Positions 28,994 through 40,290 of a stretch of 64,000 nt of DNA are shown in pieces. The DNA comes from Flaccisagitta enflata (lineage: Eukaryota > Chaetognatha > Sagittoidea > Aphragmophora). A model generated the notes under the pieces. It worked only from the letters and a program-made list of their open reading frames with translations, was not told the DNA's origin and made no database searches. Position 1 is the stretch's first letter. Each line of letters opens with the position of its first letter. Position numbers and translations under genes: made by a program. The stretch lies in the NCBI GenBank assembly GCA_965153355.1, contig OZ231127.1, positions 39,370,001-39,434,000 of the forward strand. Reading direction: 5' to 3'.

Positions 28994-30487
28994 TTTTGTT
29001 ATTGTCCTTCTACTTCTAATTCTCAACCTTCTTAAATCTTTATCCTTTACCTCTTACCCTGGCTTTCCCTTTCTTTTTTCTCCTCCGCTATCTTCCCTTT
29101 CCTCCTCTTGCTCCTCTTCTTCTGTTAAGTGCATGATTTACCCTCCAGCTTCCAGGGCAAGGGTACGTTAGTGATCTCTGGGGGCTATTCTAACGCCGTC
29201 CTGCTTTTAAGTGAATTAAGTGGAGCAAACCGAATGCTTTCTTTACATGGCACCACGCCTCGCGATTTTTCAGTGAAAAGAAATAGGAAATTAGTTCATT
29301 GCCTTTCTGTTTAAATAGATACGGATTTAATGTAACTTACGAATGGTTTACGACCAAAGAAAAAAGTAGGGAAGTTGTTTAGCTGCACATGTGAGCAACT
29401 GAGCATAATTTACATGTCAAGAGACCAGACAAAACGAGGCCTCCTAGTAAAACTGTCCTGTTACAGATAGAGGAAAAACTTGAAAACATTAAAAATGAAA
29501 AGAGAAATCCGATACTTTACATTGGGACATGCCTTAATTGTGGATGCACTTTAGACTCAGCAGGCCTCTTGATTCTTCTTTTCTGCCGAGAAGCAAAATT
29601 CTTTCCTGCAAAGCTGCCAACCAGAAAAGTGAAGCCCCCCCCCCCCATCGCCCTCTATAGCAGCATGATGCCTACCATCCTCACCATGCAAAAAAAGCTC
29701 TTGGAATCAACTGGGCAGTGAACTAATTCACATTTGGTTTCGATAATGATGTTGTCCATTTCACTTCTAGACATGAGTCCAGCAAATACCCACCCTCTCA
29801 CCTCAGGCTGAGGCTCAGCGGAACTTACGTGACGAGTCTTCAAACAATTTCAAAGTAATTATATGTTTTTAATACTTTATTCATCAGTGCAAATCTGATG
29901 CGGATGCTACGTAAAACGCAGAAAGACGTTGATATTTAACCAATAATCATGAGAATTCCTCTTTCTATTTTACAATGATTTAGGATTTAGTTCAAGATAT
30001 GATTCCAATTCATATTGACTGTAAAGCAAATCAGCGACATTGTAATGGAGCGGTAATCTAAAAACTGCGATATGCAAATCATCCTAAAGCTGACATCAAT
30101 TGCTATTCTTCAACCGTCATTTCTCCCCTTATTAAGTCTTTGTCTTTGTCTTCTTCTTCCTTCTTCCCTTCTCCTTCTTCTGCTTCTTCTTCCGGGACCT
30201 TCCGATGTCCTTCTTACCCTGCCGACACGCGGCGCTGCTCGCTGCCCCTGAATCAAAAGGCCTGCTTTAGAGAGAGTCCACTGACGCTGTATTTTCCTCA
30301 AACGTCCGGTAATAGACGTTCTCTCGCGATCAGATGCAGTGTAACTGACTCGGTATTTTGGACTTTTACTACAAGTAAAATGTGGATACTTTCTGCAATT
30401 TCATTTCCACTATGAGCGAGACAAAAAATCATTAGCAAAATAAGATGGGGAAAAGTTATACATCACGTTAAACGCGTTGGCAACGAC
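28994..30487. other. No gene supported
   Basis: Longer open frames at 29129 (plus) and 30110-30415 (both strands) lack splice context or recognisable motifs. Could hide a small host exon. Confidence 0.4.
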
Positions 30488-30488
30488 T

Positions 30489-30690
30489 GTTTTTAGTTGC
30501 GGACACGCAATTTTTAAGAGGCTTTGTCCGTCCGTTGGTCCATCCGTTCATCGGTTAGTCCATCTGTCTGTAAGCATAAGTTGAAAAGTAGGAAAACGAG
30601 CGAGGGGGGGGGGGGTGTGGATGAAGGTTGGACACCTCTGTCCACCTGCCCGCAACGATACTGTGACCCCGCGTCACTTGTTTGAAACTA
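30489..30690 (-). mobile_element. A-type hairpin element, complete
   Basis: On minus: ACAAGTGACGCGGGGTCAC 5' hairpin, ATCGTTGCGGGCAGGTGG, poly-C, GACGGACAAAGCC, and the 3' hairpin ending TAAAAAC. Best template for the A family. Confidence 0.85.
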
Positions 30691-31089
30691 TCAGCTCGAT
30701 AAAAAAAGGCCATTAAATGAATTATGAATTTACGTGCAGATGGAGATTGTAGACAGGATATTTGGCGCGGTGTGTGAGAGACTCTCGCTCTCTTTCGCGC
30801 CCCCCCCCCCTTATCATGAAAAATGAGCACCGGCTATAACAAAAAAAAAAAAAGAAAAAAAAGGATCGAAGATGTGATGTGAATTTCGAATAGGAGTTTT
30901 AGTCGCGTGCCACGAGACTCTACAGTCTCCTCCCCGCTTTGTCGGTCGGTCTGTCTGTCTGTCTGTTGGTTTGTTCAAAATGAAGAAAGAGCTTTCGTGA
31001 ATTTTCTCGATGTATGGTATGCGTTTAAGTCATTAAGCTATAAGAGCTTCATTTCTAATTCCTCTTAAGAAAAGGGCAATAGAGGCCGT
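30691..31089 (-). other. Short spacer with B-element 3' end at 30896-30980
   Basis: TTTTAGTCGCGTGCCACGAGA plus CTCTACAGTC and CGGTCTGTCTGTCTGTCTG. Otherwise no feature; poly-A near 30840. Confidence 0.5.
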
Positions 31090-31290
31090 GGTGTCTCCGA
31101 ACCTATTACCCTTAATTTGAAGCCTGAGAGGGTTGGTCTGAAACCCGAAGGTGGCTGATTTGAGGATAGAGAGAGCTGATTTGAGGCTTGAGAGGACTGA
31201 TGTGAGGCGTGCGAGGGCTGAATGGAGGCCTGAAAGGACTGATTTGAGGCCCGAGAGGACTGATTTGAATCCAGAGAGGGCTAATTTGAA
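31090..31290 (+). repeat. 21-bp minisatellite of D-element type, without D ends
   Basis: Units near GAGAGGACTGATTTGAGGCC. No hairpin block adjacent. Confidence 0.7.
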
Positions 31291-31351
31291 TGAGATGAAA
31301 AAGAATGACATTAAAAATGTCAAGATTTGATCAATTTTGGCCATTACGGGT

Positions 31352-31676
31352 TACGTCCCATGAAGCGCCCCAAACTTCGACATTGACTCTCACCAATCAT
31401 ACAATGGTTGAAGCTTGGTAAAAAAAATATCCCATGCAGGAACCTTTGTTAGGGTGATCATGAAGTTTTCATAGTAATCTATGACAAAGACAAAATTTGC
31501 ATAATGGAAATATTGATTTCAATGTTAATTCAATACAAACTTTAACCTCACCCTAAGGAAGGTTCTTTCTATCTCAGAAACCCAAAATTTTGAATGGAAT
31601 ATCTTTTTACCAAGCCTTAACTGTGGTAAGATTGGTGGGAGCCATAGTCGAAGTTTGGCGCGCTTCACGGGACGTA
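31352..31676. mobile_element. 325-bp MITE with 8-bp target duplication
   Basis: Long imperfect inverted ends (~85 bp) starting TACGTCCCATGAAGCGC, flanked by TTACGGGT at 31344-31351 and 31677-31684. An 8-bp duplication fits hAT, P or Merlin; the terminal TACG does not decide. No ORF. Confidence 0.8.
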
Positions 31677-31745
31677 TTACGGGTCCTTTAGGGCCTCTGG
31701 ATAGGCCCATCAGGGGTCCTCAGCCTTTAGTTTTATGCTTATCTA

Positions 31746-32328
31746 ACAGGGTGTGCAAAAAAATTCGCACCCAGTATATTGCTTAAACACCATACTTCTT
31801 ATAGGAGTTATGAACTGAAATTTAAACTAGAGTATCTTAGTTAGTCATGCTAATAGTGGAAATCAAGAACAGCTGATACAATCTCCATACATGGCCATAA
31901 TATGTATCTAAGAAGAAACAGAAATATGATTTCAACATGATTTTATTGGCAGAGCAGTATTTACTAAAAAAAAAAGTTTTTAGCTACCTCATTGGCCCTT
32001 AGTTGGATGGTTTATGAAGAAATGCATCAGGGAGAGATGGTTGGGCCAGGCAGGAGGGGTGTCAGTGAACAAAAAAAATTTCATCTATTGAATTAAGATG
32101 AAAGATAAATATTTATCCTCAGAAGAATTTTTTTTGTAATATTCTAGTTATGTCATTGTTAGTCTAAAAATATATTCAGCTGTCCTCTAAACCTTCATTT
32201 TTTCTTATCCTAGACTTAGAAATAACCTAATTTTCAACTTTGAGCATTAGTTAAAGAGAATTATTCTAACTATAGGTGTTTTCTTTGTAAAAATGATGAT
32301 CGAGTGCGGATTTTTTTGCACACCCTGT
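31746..32328. mobile_element. Tc1/mariner-like MITE
   Basis: Ends ACAGGGTGTGCAAAAAAATT and complement of ACAGGGTGTGCAAAAAAATC, with TA at 31744-31745 and 32329-32330. The ORF is lost. Confidence 0.8.
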
Positions 32329-32567
32329 TAATTCTGCTGCACTAGATGGGGGTAGCTGAATATATAATTAGGCCCATCATTGTCAAAGCAGACGAAAGAT
32401 TATCAAAAATATTTAAATTTTGGTCATTTTTGCACATTTTAAGTCTTTCAACGCCTATTGGGGGTCCCTTAGATAGGTCCCTTAGGGCCCCTGACCTTTT
32501 CTTTTGTTTCCCTACACTAGGTGACAGTATCTTTACATAAAATTTTCCTCCCCATTAACATTTGAGA
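32329..32567. other. No gene seen
   Basis: Short unique spacer. Confidence 0.4.
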
Positions 32568-32712
32568 ACAGGTCGCCCAAGGGCAATATGTGGTCAGCGA
32601 TACCCGTTGCCCTGCTTTGTTAGATTTTTTTTGTGAGAATGAGTGGAAGCAGGGCAGCGGCCCCGAAGGGGACAAAGTCCTGTAGAACACAGGGGGACTT
32701 TCGTTCGTCCTG
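32568..32712 (+). mobile_element. D-type element, 5' structured block only
   Basis: ACAGGTCGCCCAAGGGCAAT to GAACACAGGGGGACTTTCG. The minisatellite core and 3' block are absent. Confidence 0.75.
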
Positions 32713-33299
32713 CCCAAAGGAGTTTGTTAGCATATTTATCAGGTTCAAAAGGTTCTATCAAGGACGCGACTAAAAATTGATGGGGATTTGCTTGTGCACA
32801 GTTGTTGCTTTTACTGAAAAGGGTTGACTTATGGTCATGGCCAGGGTTTCTCACTATCGGGAACCTGTGCTCCCAAAGAAAACCATGTAAATAATATGAA
32901 TTCAAAGGAATGACACGCAAGCACGACTTGGGGAGCCGTGTACCTGCTCTTTTTTTCCGTGCATGTCATCATCAATGTCTTTGTCAGTGTAAATTGCATT
33001 ATTATAATATCATAGTTCCAATCATTGTTGAATTTCATCAATGATCTCTTTCTTTGTTTCATTGTTGTCAACAATGAGACCTTAATTTGCATTCATTCAG
33101 TCAATTAATTTCATCTTCATAGGCTTACGCAAATTCATTCTACCGGGACTTGCTGACTAGCAATCTCTTATAAAATGATTCGATAGATAATTAAGGAATA
33201 TCTAAGGAAACCTAGGAATTTTTCGGAAAAATAATCGCGGATTTGTTTTGGATTATCAGGAGGTGAAGTCCAGTTTGGTTAATTCATAGTAAGTTTTAA
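32713..33299. other. No gene seen; upstream region of the Helitron ORF
   Basis: AT-rich, no recognised element. Confidence 0.4.
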
Positions 33300-33379
33300 A
33301 TAGCGTGCGTGAACGGAAGAGCAAGTAAGCGAGTGAGTGAGCAATTGAGTGAGCGAGCGAGTGAATGAGCGAGCGAGCG

Positions 33380-33426
<47 letters not shown>
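33300..33426 (+). repeat. (GAGC)n/(GA)n
   Basis: GAGC/GAGT units then (GA)n to 33426, about 95 bases before the Helitron ATG. Confidence 0.9.
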
Positions 33427-33428
<2 letters not shown>

Positions 33429-33521
33429 CTTAGTCTCGTTTTAGTGACCACAGAACATTGTGATCTTTAATCTGTGAGTACAGAGGTCAGAGTAATAGGC
33501 GTTTAATCAAATTTGTTCAAC

Positions 33522-36500
33522 ATGACTCAATTGAAAATTGGACTTTTCATCGGAGACAGTATTCTCCATGAATATTTTCCAAAAGACCCTCTCCTCTGCT
33601 CCAAAATCAAACAACAGTTTGATTTAGATGTCATAACCACCGATTTTAGACCAGGAAAAACAACCAACTTTCTTGTCCACAAGGTTTTTCCTTGGCAAAT
33701 GGCAGAATTTGTCAACAGACATGATTGCGACATCATGGTCGACGTATTTTTGATTTCTGGAGCAGTTGATCTATCCGATTCCATACCTGAAACTTTGCAT
33801 TTCAATCTTGAGAATTTTCTAACAAGACGGAATGCAGATTTCAAAGCGGTTATGGATCATCCCTTTGTCCGACGTCTGTTTGTGTATCCCCTCACACCTC
33901 GTCGCATTTGTAAAAATGACTTATGCGACAGGTTTCCAAAATACGCAAAGCAGAGTTGGATTTTGCTGGCAAATAGGTGTGTAAACGACATCAACCAGTC
34001 AAATATAAATTTTCATTCGAAGTTGCGTCACATACCACCATTGCCAACAAACAAAATATCAAAGCATGTTGCAAAGGATGGGATTCATTTGGTTCCGAAG
34101 GGTAAAGAAGCGTATGCATGGTCAGTTTTACAGGTCTGCGAGCAGAAGATTTTTCTTAAAGATGAATTCCCACCTTTGAAACATGCAATGTGCGAAACAT
34201 CTCCCATACAATCCATTGATTTGCAAATCGCAATTTTTGAAGCAAAGAAAAGAGAAGAAAAAAAGAAAAATCAAGCTGCGAATTTGATTGATGCACGATC
34301 TGAAAAGATCCATGATGACAAGTTTGTTCATTTGGAAAAAGAGATGCGCATTGAGTGCTCTCAATTGTGTAAGGAAAGAAAAATGTTTAAACGGAAGGAA
34401 GTGTCAATCAAAGTCGTAACAGCAAAGAAAGAAAAGGAACGAAGTAGAGCAAAGGAAGAAGTGCTTCAAAAGTCATTTGATTGTTTGCCGGTAGATGCTT
34501 TCATTAACCAGAATCAATCAAAAAAGTGCAAAAATGGAGAGGACAAGCAAATTGACCGGATGGTAAAAAATATTTTGAGAAAGCGGTCTTCCGCTGAATC
34601 TGCTTTTCCTCCATCCATGAGCTTTTTTGATTGTGACAATCATTCATCAAAAATCACGATGCAAACTGATAGTATCATCAGTTCTGACAGTAGCTGGTGT
34701 GATAAATACACTGTCCGAAAGTCTGTTCGTTCCTTGCATCGTGCATCACCGGATACACAGACCCCTAGTCGCGGAAGGTTGGGCAGGGGCAGTAATGCAA
34801 AAAACACTCGCCAATCTACAAGGTTACAAACCCACGGACAGACCAATTGTTGGACGGACCAACAAACTAACACGGCAGTTTATAAAGTTCCGTGTCCGCC
34901 GATAGAATCATGTAATCTGGATGATGTTAAAGATAGATTCAGAAAAAAGATGAATTTTTTGAAGCAACTACGTTTAAAGAAGCAAACAGATTATTTTTCT
35001 CTTAGCCATGAAAAGAAGGTTGACTCTTATCTTGATGATAACTTGAATAGCCTGAGTAATGATGTTGAAAAAAAGCTTGATTCCGCAAGTTGTAAAGCCA
35101 ATGTTTGCAAAAAAAAGAGGCAAAAAGTATTGAAAAAAATGAAAAAGTTCTTCTGTCCGCCCGCCGACTCAAATTCACCCTACCAAGAGTACGAGAAATT
35201 ACGCGTTACCTTTCATACTAGAAAGGGACTCTTAGTTGAACATGTGGATGCTAATGGTATAACTGATGTAATTCACAATAATCTGAATTTGTCTGGAGGT
35301 GGGAAACGAAGCGCTAGTGAAGAAAGAGCGAGGAAAAGGGCGCAAAGACAAAAGCTGTCAGAGGATAAGAAAGCAGAAGAGAAAAGAAAGTTACAAGAAA
35401 GAATGCAAAAATTGAGGGAAGAATTAGATGAAGAGCAAAGGGAAGTATTAAAAGAACAAGATAAGGCAAGAAAGCAAAAAATAAGGGAAGAGCTGGATGA
35501 ATTAGCAAAGGATAAACAAAAAGAAGAAGCAAAAGAAAGAATGCAGTCATTGAGGGAAGAATTAGATGAAGAAAAGAAGAAGGAATTAAAAGAACAAGAC
35601 AAGGGAAGAAAGCAGAAAATGATAGATCAACTAGATGAAGAGAAAAGGGAAGAATTAAAAGAAAAAAATAAGGGAAGCCAGCAGAAAATGAGGGAAGATC
35701 AGGATGAATTAGCAAAGGATAAACAAAGAAAAGAAGCAAGGGAAAGAATGCAGTCATTGAGGGCAAAGAAAAAAAGTGAAAAGAGAAAAGAAAAGGAATC
35801 CTCTGAAGATGAATCTATGAAGTCAATGATACGAGAGATGAAAAAAATCAAGGTTGAACTGCATGATGAGGCATACCAAGCACAAAGATTAGAGATAGAA
35901 AATGGGCACAAGCGGTTTTTTAATGCTATAGCTAATGGTCCAAATTACTACTGCGCTTGTTGCTGTCGTGGGTTCTTCCGAGATCAAGTGGTAAAATTGA
36001 CAAATGAGGTAAGAGAAAAAACTGTCTTTCATGAAGGTGTTCAAATTGATTGGTTTGTTAATGTAAGTAGCATTGATGAAGGTTGCTACATTTGTAGGAC
36101 ATGCCGAGATCATGTATCAAATGGTAGATTACCAAAATTAGGAGTGGCAAATTGTAACGACCTACCAACTATCCCAGATTTTATCCGAAATCTCAATGAT
36201 GGCGAGGAGAGACTCGTCTCCCCTCGAACATTTTTCATACGAGTTCAAAGTCTAGGTATTGGTGCACAAAAGGGTATCGTTTCAAACGCGGTAAATGTTC
36301 CAATCCCTTTGGAACAGACAGTATCACAATTACCGTTGACCAACAATACTGAAGACAATAGTGTTATCACATTGAACTTTAAGCGCAAAATGAAATATGA
36401 TCATTCATATTTCACAATGAATATTGATTTGGCAAATGTTTCTTCAGCCCTAAATTACCTCATCAATACTGATTTGTACAAGGAATTGGATGTTACTTTA

Positions 36501-37442
36501 AGTCAAGGGAATATCCAAACTTTGCAAAAAAATCTTCAGAAATTGCATCGCCCAAATGTGATTTCTGATTGTATTAAAAATATTGAATGCGCTGATGAAG
36601 ATTTGCCAAAGAGCGTTGAAAATGTAACTGATGAAAATGACACTGAAGAATGCAGTGATGAAGAAGCAATCCTGGCTGGTTTTTCTGTTGATTGTAATGA
36701 TGGTAATAATGGTGATCATGAGGGTGATGATGACAGTGATGATGATGATGACAATGACGATGATGGATGGACAGAAAAGACTGATGAGGATTCTCAAAAT
36801 GTTGGCAGTTCTGACACAATGATATTGAATGAAAATGAAGACATTGAAAATATTTCAACAGCTCTCAAATCATTCAATATCGCTCCCGGAGAAGGTCAAG
36901 TTCCATTGCCACTTACACTAGACCAACATGCTCTACGGGCTGCGTATCCAACTCTTTTTGGTGGTCAATTACCCAAAAAGAATTGTATACCTTTGTCCAT
37001 AGCAGATGTTGCTAAGTTGTATATGGAACACCGTGATCAAAGATTTCGCTTACACCCTCACTTCTGTTTTGCTCTTTATCGAGTTTTGCAAACATTCAAT
37101 TTGAAAAATTCTGTGTTTGTAAATCTCAAAAAGAATAAATGTCTGGATGGCTCGACCATCACGGCCAGGGATATTTTAGGATCTCAGGGCAACAGTCTCA
37201 TTCAGCATAATTCTGGTTATAAAGTTCTCATGTCTGACAGGTCCTCACCAGCTTATTGGCAAAAGATTAAAAATGAGTTGGTGGGGATGGTGCGTCAAAT
37301 AGGCATGTTTAAAAAACGTTATTCAAGGCAAATAAAAGCAGTCGCTGGCACAAGGAGACTCAGGCATAAGAAGATGCCGTTGCGGGCAAGTGGAGTTGCA
37401 ATTGCTGGCAAGAGGAGAAGCATGTGTCAAGAAGAGATGTAG
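33522..37442 (+). CDS. Helitron-type ORF (SGNH-like, coiled coil, DUF6570-like, Helitron_like_N start), truncated
   Basis: ATG at 33522, 1306 codons, no internal stop. Residues 1-200 look like an SGNH hydrolase: GDS at 11-13 and the C-terminal Asp186-x-x-His189 (KDGIHL). Residues ~590-780 are a charged coiled coil with internal repeats (ERMQSLREELDEE). From ~809, paired cysteine motifs (CACC, CYICRTC) and SPRTFFIRVQSLG match the DUF6570 region that precedes Helitron Rep. Asp-rich ~1060-1090. From ~1140, AYPTLFGG and SPAYWQKIKNELVGMVRQ match the start of Helitron_like_N. After ~1270 the sequence turns into a short repeat, so the Rep HUH/tyrosine motifs and the helicase are absent. Residues ~409-461 derive from an inserted hairpin element. 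Family knowledge: Helitrons move by rolling-circle replication. This copy cannot do so alone. Confidence 0.85.
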   Translation: MTQLKIGLFIGDSILHEYFPKDPLLCSKIKQQFDLDVITTDFRPGKTTNFLVHKVFPWQMAEFVNRHDCDIMVDVFLISGAVDLSDSIPETLHFNLENFLTRRNADFKAVMDHPFVRRLFVYPLTPRRICKNDLCDRFPKYAKQSWILLANRCVNDINQSNINFHSKLRHIPPLPTNKISKHVAKDGIHLVPKGKEAYAWSVLQVCEQKIFLKDEFPPLKHAMCETSPIQSIDLQIAIFEAKKREEKKKNQAANLIDARSEKIHDDKFVHLEKEMRIECSQLCKERKMFKRKEVSIKVVTAKKEKERSRAKEEVLQKSFDCLPVDAFINQNQSKKCKNGEDKQIDRMVKNILRKRSSAESAFPPSMSFFDCDNHSSKITMQTDSIISSDSSWCDKYTVRKSVRSLHRASPDTQTPSRGRLGRGSNAKNTRQSTRLQTHGQTNCWTDQQTNTAVYKVPCPPIESCNLDDVKDRFRKKMNFLKQLRLKKQTDYFSLSHEKKVDSYLDDNLNSLSNDVEKKLDSASCKANVCKKKRQKVLKKMKKFFCPPADSNSPYQEYEKLRVTFHTRKGLLVEHVDANGITDVIHNNLNLSGGGKRSASEERARKRAQRQKLSEDKKAEEKRKLQERMQKLREELDEEQREVLKEQDKARKQKIREELDELAKDKQKEEAKERMQSLREELDEEKKKELKEQDKGRKQKMIDQLDEEKREELKEKNKGSQQKMREDQDELAKDKQRKEARERMQSLRAKKKSEKRKEKESSEDESMKSMIREMKKIKVELHDEAYQAQRLEIENGHKRFFNAIANGPNYYCACCCRGFFRDQVVKLTNEVREKTVFHEGVQIDWFVNVSSIDEGCYICRTCRDHVSNGRLPKLGVANCNDLPTIPDFIRNLNDGEERLVSPRTFFIRVQSLGIGAQKGIVSNAVNVPIPLEQTVSQLPLTNNTEDNSVITLNFKRKMKYDHSYFTMNIDLANVSSALNYLINTDLYKELDVTLSQGNIQTLQKNLQKLHRPNVISDCIKNIECADEDLPKSVENVTDENDTEECSDEEAILAGFSVDCNDGNNGDHEGDDDSDDDDDNDDDGWTEKTDEDSQNVGSSDTMILNENEDIENISTALKSFNIAPGEGQVPLPLTLDQHALRAAYPTLFGGQLPKKNCIPLSIADVAKLYMEHRDQRFRLHPHFCFALYRVLQTFNLKNSVFVNLKKNKCLDGSTITARDILGSQGNSLIQHNSGYKVLMSDRSSPAYWQKIKNELVGMVRQIGMFKKRYSRQIKAVAGTRRLRHKKMPLRASGVAIAGKRRSMCQEEM
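34747..34905 (+). mobile_element. A/B hairpin element exonised inside the Helitron ORF
   Basis: ACCGGATACACAGACCCC, AGTCGCGGAAGGTTGGGCAG, GGGGCAGTAATGC, GGACAGACCAATTG, CCGTGTCCGCCGAT. About 53 codons are read through in frame. Confidence 0.75.
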
Positions 37443-37500
37443 TTGCTGGCAAGAAGAGACTCAGTTGCTGGCACTAGGAGACGCAGAGAGAGAGGTGAGA
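37340..37500 (+). repeat. GTTGCTGGCAAGAGGAGA-type tandem repeat
   Basis: Five degenerate ~25-35-bp units span the end of the Helitron frame. They mark where the rest of the element was replaced. Confidence 0.7.
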
Positions 37501-37532
37501 GAGTGAGAGAGGGAGAAAAGGTGCAATGATTA

Positions 37533-38137
37533 ACACCCCTTCCATAATTAAGCGAACTGGAAAAAAGGATCCAAATGGATAGTAAAAATGCACACAGAGT
37601 GATGAAATTTGACACAGAGATAGCTAAGACGTAGTATTTTGACGTGGTAAGGTGATTTAGGGGACTTTCCTGCATGTAAAGGGAGATGGAGGGTCTTTTA
37701 CCGGAAATGGGGTGTCAAATTATTGCCAATTTCTACGGGAAAAATGTTTCAAAGGGGGAGATGTATACCTTCCAGCATTTTGAGAAGATGAGATGCAAAA
37801 AGTCCGCCATATATCGTGTAATGAGGTCAGTTGATGCAGAAGAGACAGTGGCACAGGAGGAGGGGCAGGGGAAGCCGCATAAACTGACAAAAGCCCAGGA
37901 AAAGAAGGTGACATATTGAGATCATGGCCAGAGAGGGCCTTAATGTGACTTTTCACTAATTTGCATAATTCAGCTCATAAGGAGATAGCGGTTTATATTT
38001 TTGAGTCATTTTTTGCATTATGTTGATGAAATTTACCGATATTAATGTTTTAAACTGTTTGAGTTGATAATACACGTATTTATCAACCCTTAAACAGCAC
38101 CTTTTCATCCCAGTTCGCCTAATTATGGAAGGGGTGT
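37533..38137. mobile_element. MITE with ACACCCCTTCC ends and TA duplication
   Basis: Inverted ends ACACCCCTTCCATAATTA(A)GCGAACTGG, TA at 37531-37532 and 38138-38139. 605 bp, no ORF. Tc1/mariner-like. Confidence 0.8.
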
Positions 38138-38139
38138 TA

Positions 38140-38660
38140 GAGATCGCCCAAAAATTGACGGAACTACTAACCAAAAGACTCAACCACCCACAAAATTGTA
38201 AAGTAACCGACTCAAAGTGACAAGGACAAAGACTTTGAAATATCAAAGACAGACAAACTGTGAACTTTCCCACTGAATATTGACAGGTTCAACTACAAAC
38301 TTGGGAGATGCGTGGATCAGCGACGTTTCCATCATGTGATAAGTTTGATAAGAGCGGAGTAAGATACCCAACTATCTTGAATCAAGAACAATGATATGAT
38401 AATTATTTTACAAATGTACCTTTGAAACCTATTTAAACTGATTATGTAATATTTTCACTTATGCAGAAAAAAGATGCTGGTTTTCATTTGTAGTGTAAGG
38501 GGCCGATCCAGGGCTCAAGAACTGAAATGTGACTCTTGGCGGCTTTGTAATGGAGTTTTAACAAGCAAATTCTATTGATGAGGTCAGTGATACCTTCTGC
38601 TCATAAATCAAAATACAATTAGACACCTGGCTATAACAGACTCAAGAGTAATGGTTGTAA
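38140..38660. other. No gene seen
   Basis: Unique sequence. Confidence 0.4.
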
Positions 38661-40290
38661 GAAAAATTTTGAGGCTTAAGAGGGATGATTGAAGGGATGA
38701 GGGGGCTGTTTTGAGATTTGAAGGGCTGATTTGAGGCCTAAACAGACTTGAAGCTTCAGAGGGCTGATTGAAGGGTTAAAGGGGCTGATTCTGGTTTGAG
38801 AGGGCAGGTTGAAGGGATGAAATGCTGTTTTGAGACTTGAAGGACTTATTTGAAGCCTAAACAGACTTGATTGAAGCTAGAGAGGGCTGATTGAAGGGTT
38901 AAAGGGGCTGATTCAGGTTTGAGAAGGCAGATTGGAGGATGAAAGGGTTTTGAGGTTGATTTCAAGCCTGGAAGGGTTGAGTTGGCTAATATGGAGACTG
39001 GGGGGCCCCAAAGGAGACAAAGTTCTGTAGAATTGGATGGCATTTTGAAGCTTGAAAGGGCTGATTGGAGGCCTGCGAGGGCAGATAGGAGGATGATAGG
39101 GGCCATTTTGAGGCTGATTTCAAGCCTGGAAGGATTGAGATAGCAAATTTGGAGACTGTGGGGGGCCCCAAAGGTGACAAAGTCCTGTAGAATTGAATGG
39201 TATTTTGAAGCTTGAGAAGGCTGATCTTAAGCCTGAGAGGGCTGATTCAAGGACTGATTTGGGGCTGATTTGGGGATTTGAGGAGGCTGAGAGGGGGGAC
39301 GAACAGACGGACGAACGAATGGATGGAATGATGAACGAATGTCCCCCTGTATAGAATTGAATGGTATTTTGAAGCTTGAGAAGGCTGATTTTAGGCCTGA
39401 GAGGGCTGATTCAAGGACTGATTTGGGGCTTGAGGAGGCTGGGAGGGGGGACAAACAGATGGACAAACAGACGGAAGGAATGATGAACAAAAGTCCCCCT
39501 GTGTTCTACAGGATTTTGTCCCCTTCAGAGAGGGCTTATTGGAGGCTTGAGAGGGCAGATTGGAGGATGATAGAGGCCATTTTGGGGCTGATCTCAAGCC
39601 TGGGAGGGTTGAGTTAGCAAATTTGGAGACTGTGGGGGGCCCCGAAGGAGACGAAGTCCTGTAGAATTGAATGGTATTTGGAAGCCTGAGCAGGCTAATT
39701 TTAGGCCTGAGAGGGCTGATTCAAGGACTGATTTAGGGCCTGAGGAGGCTGAGAGGGAGGACGAACGGACGGACAACAGACAAACGGAATTTTATGGCTT
39801 GAGAGGGCTGATTGGAGGCTTGAGAGGGCAGATTGGAGGATGATAGGGGCCATTTTGAGGCTGATTTCAAGCCTGGGAGGGCTGAGTTAGCAAATTTGGA
39901 GACTGTGGGGGGCCCCGAAGGAGACAAAGTCCCGTAGAATTGAATGGTATTTTGAAGCTTGAGAAGGCTGATTATAGGCCTGAAAGGGCTGATTCAAGGA
40001 CTGATTTGGGGCTTGAGGAGGCTGTGAGGGGGGGACGAACGGACAGATAACAGACAAACAGAATTTTACGGCTTGAGAGGGCAGATTAGAGGATGATAGG
40101 GGCCATTTTGAGGCTGATTTCAAGCCTGGGAGGGCTGAGTTAGCAAATTTGGAGACTGTGGGGGGCCCCGAAGGAGACGAAGTCCTGTAGAATTGAATGG
40201 AATTTTGAAGCTTGAGAAGGCTGATTTCAGGCCTGAGAGGGCTGATTCAAGGACTGATTTGGGGCTTGAGGAGGCTAAGAGGGAGGCCTT
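38661..40290 (+). repeat. Higher-order array of D-related ~250-470-bp units
   Basis: GAGACTG followed by GGGGGGCCCC(A/G)AAGG recurs near 38993, 39152, 39630, 39902 and 40155. Each is followed by GTCCTGTAGAATTGAATGG and 21-bp GGCCTGAGAGGGCTGATT-type units. Full GAACAAAAGTCCCCCTGTG-type D ends appear near 39485. Confidence 0.8.

Noticed and set aside
30110-30415. Arg-rich (minus) and Ser-rich (plus) frames
   Set aside because: Both reflect a CTTCTT-rich patch; no splice sites or motif that would favour one strand.
37686-37919. 77-codon plus-strand frame after the Helitron
   Set aside because: Lies inside the TA-flanked MITE 37533-38137 and has no coding features.
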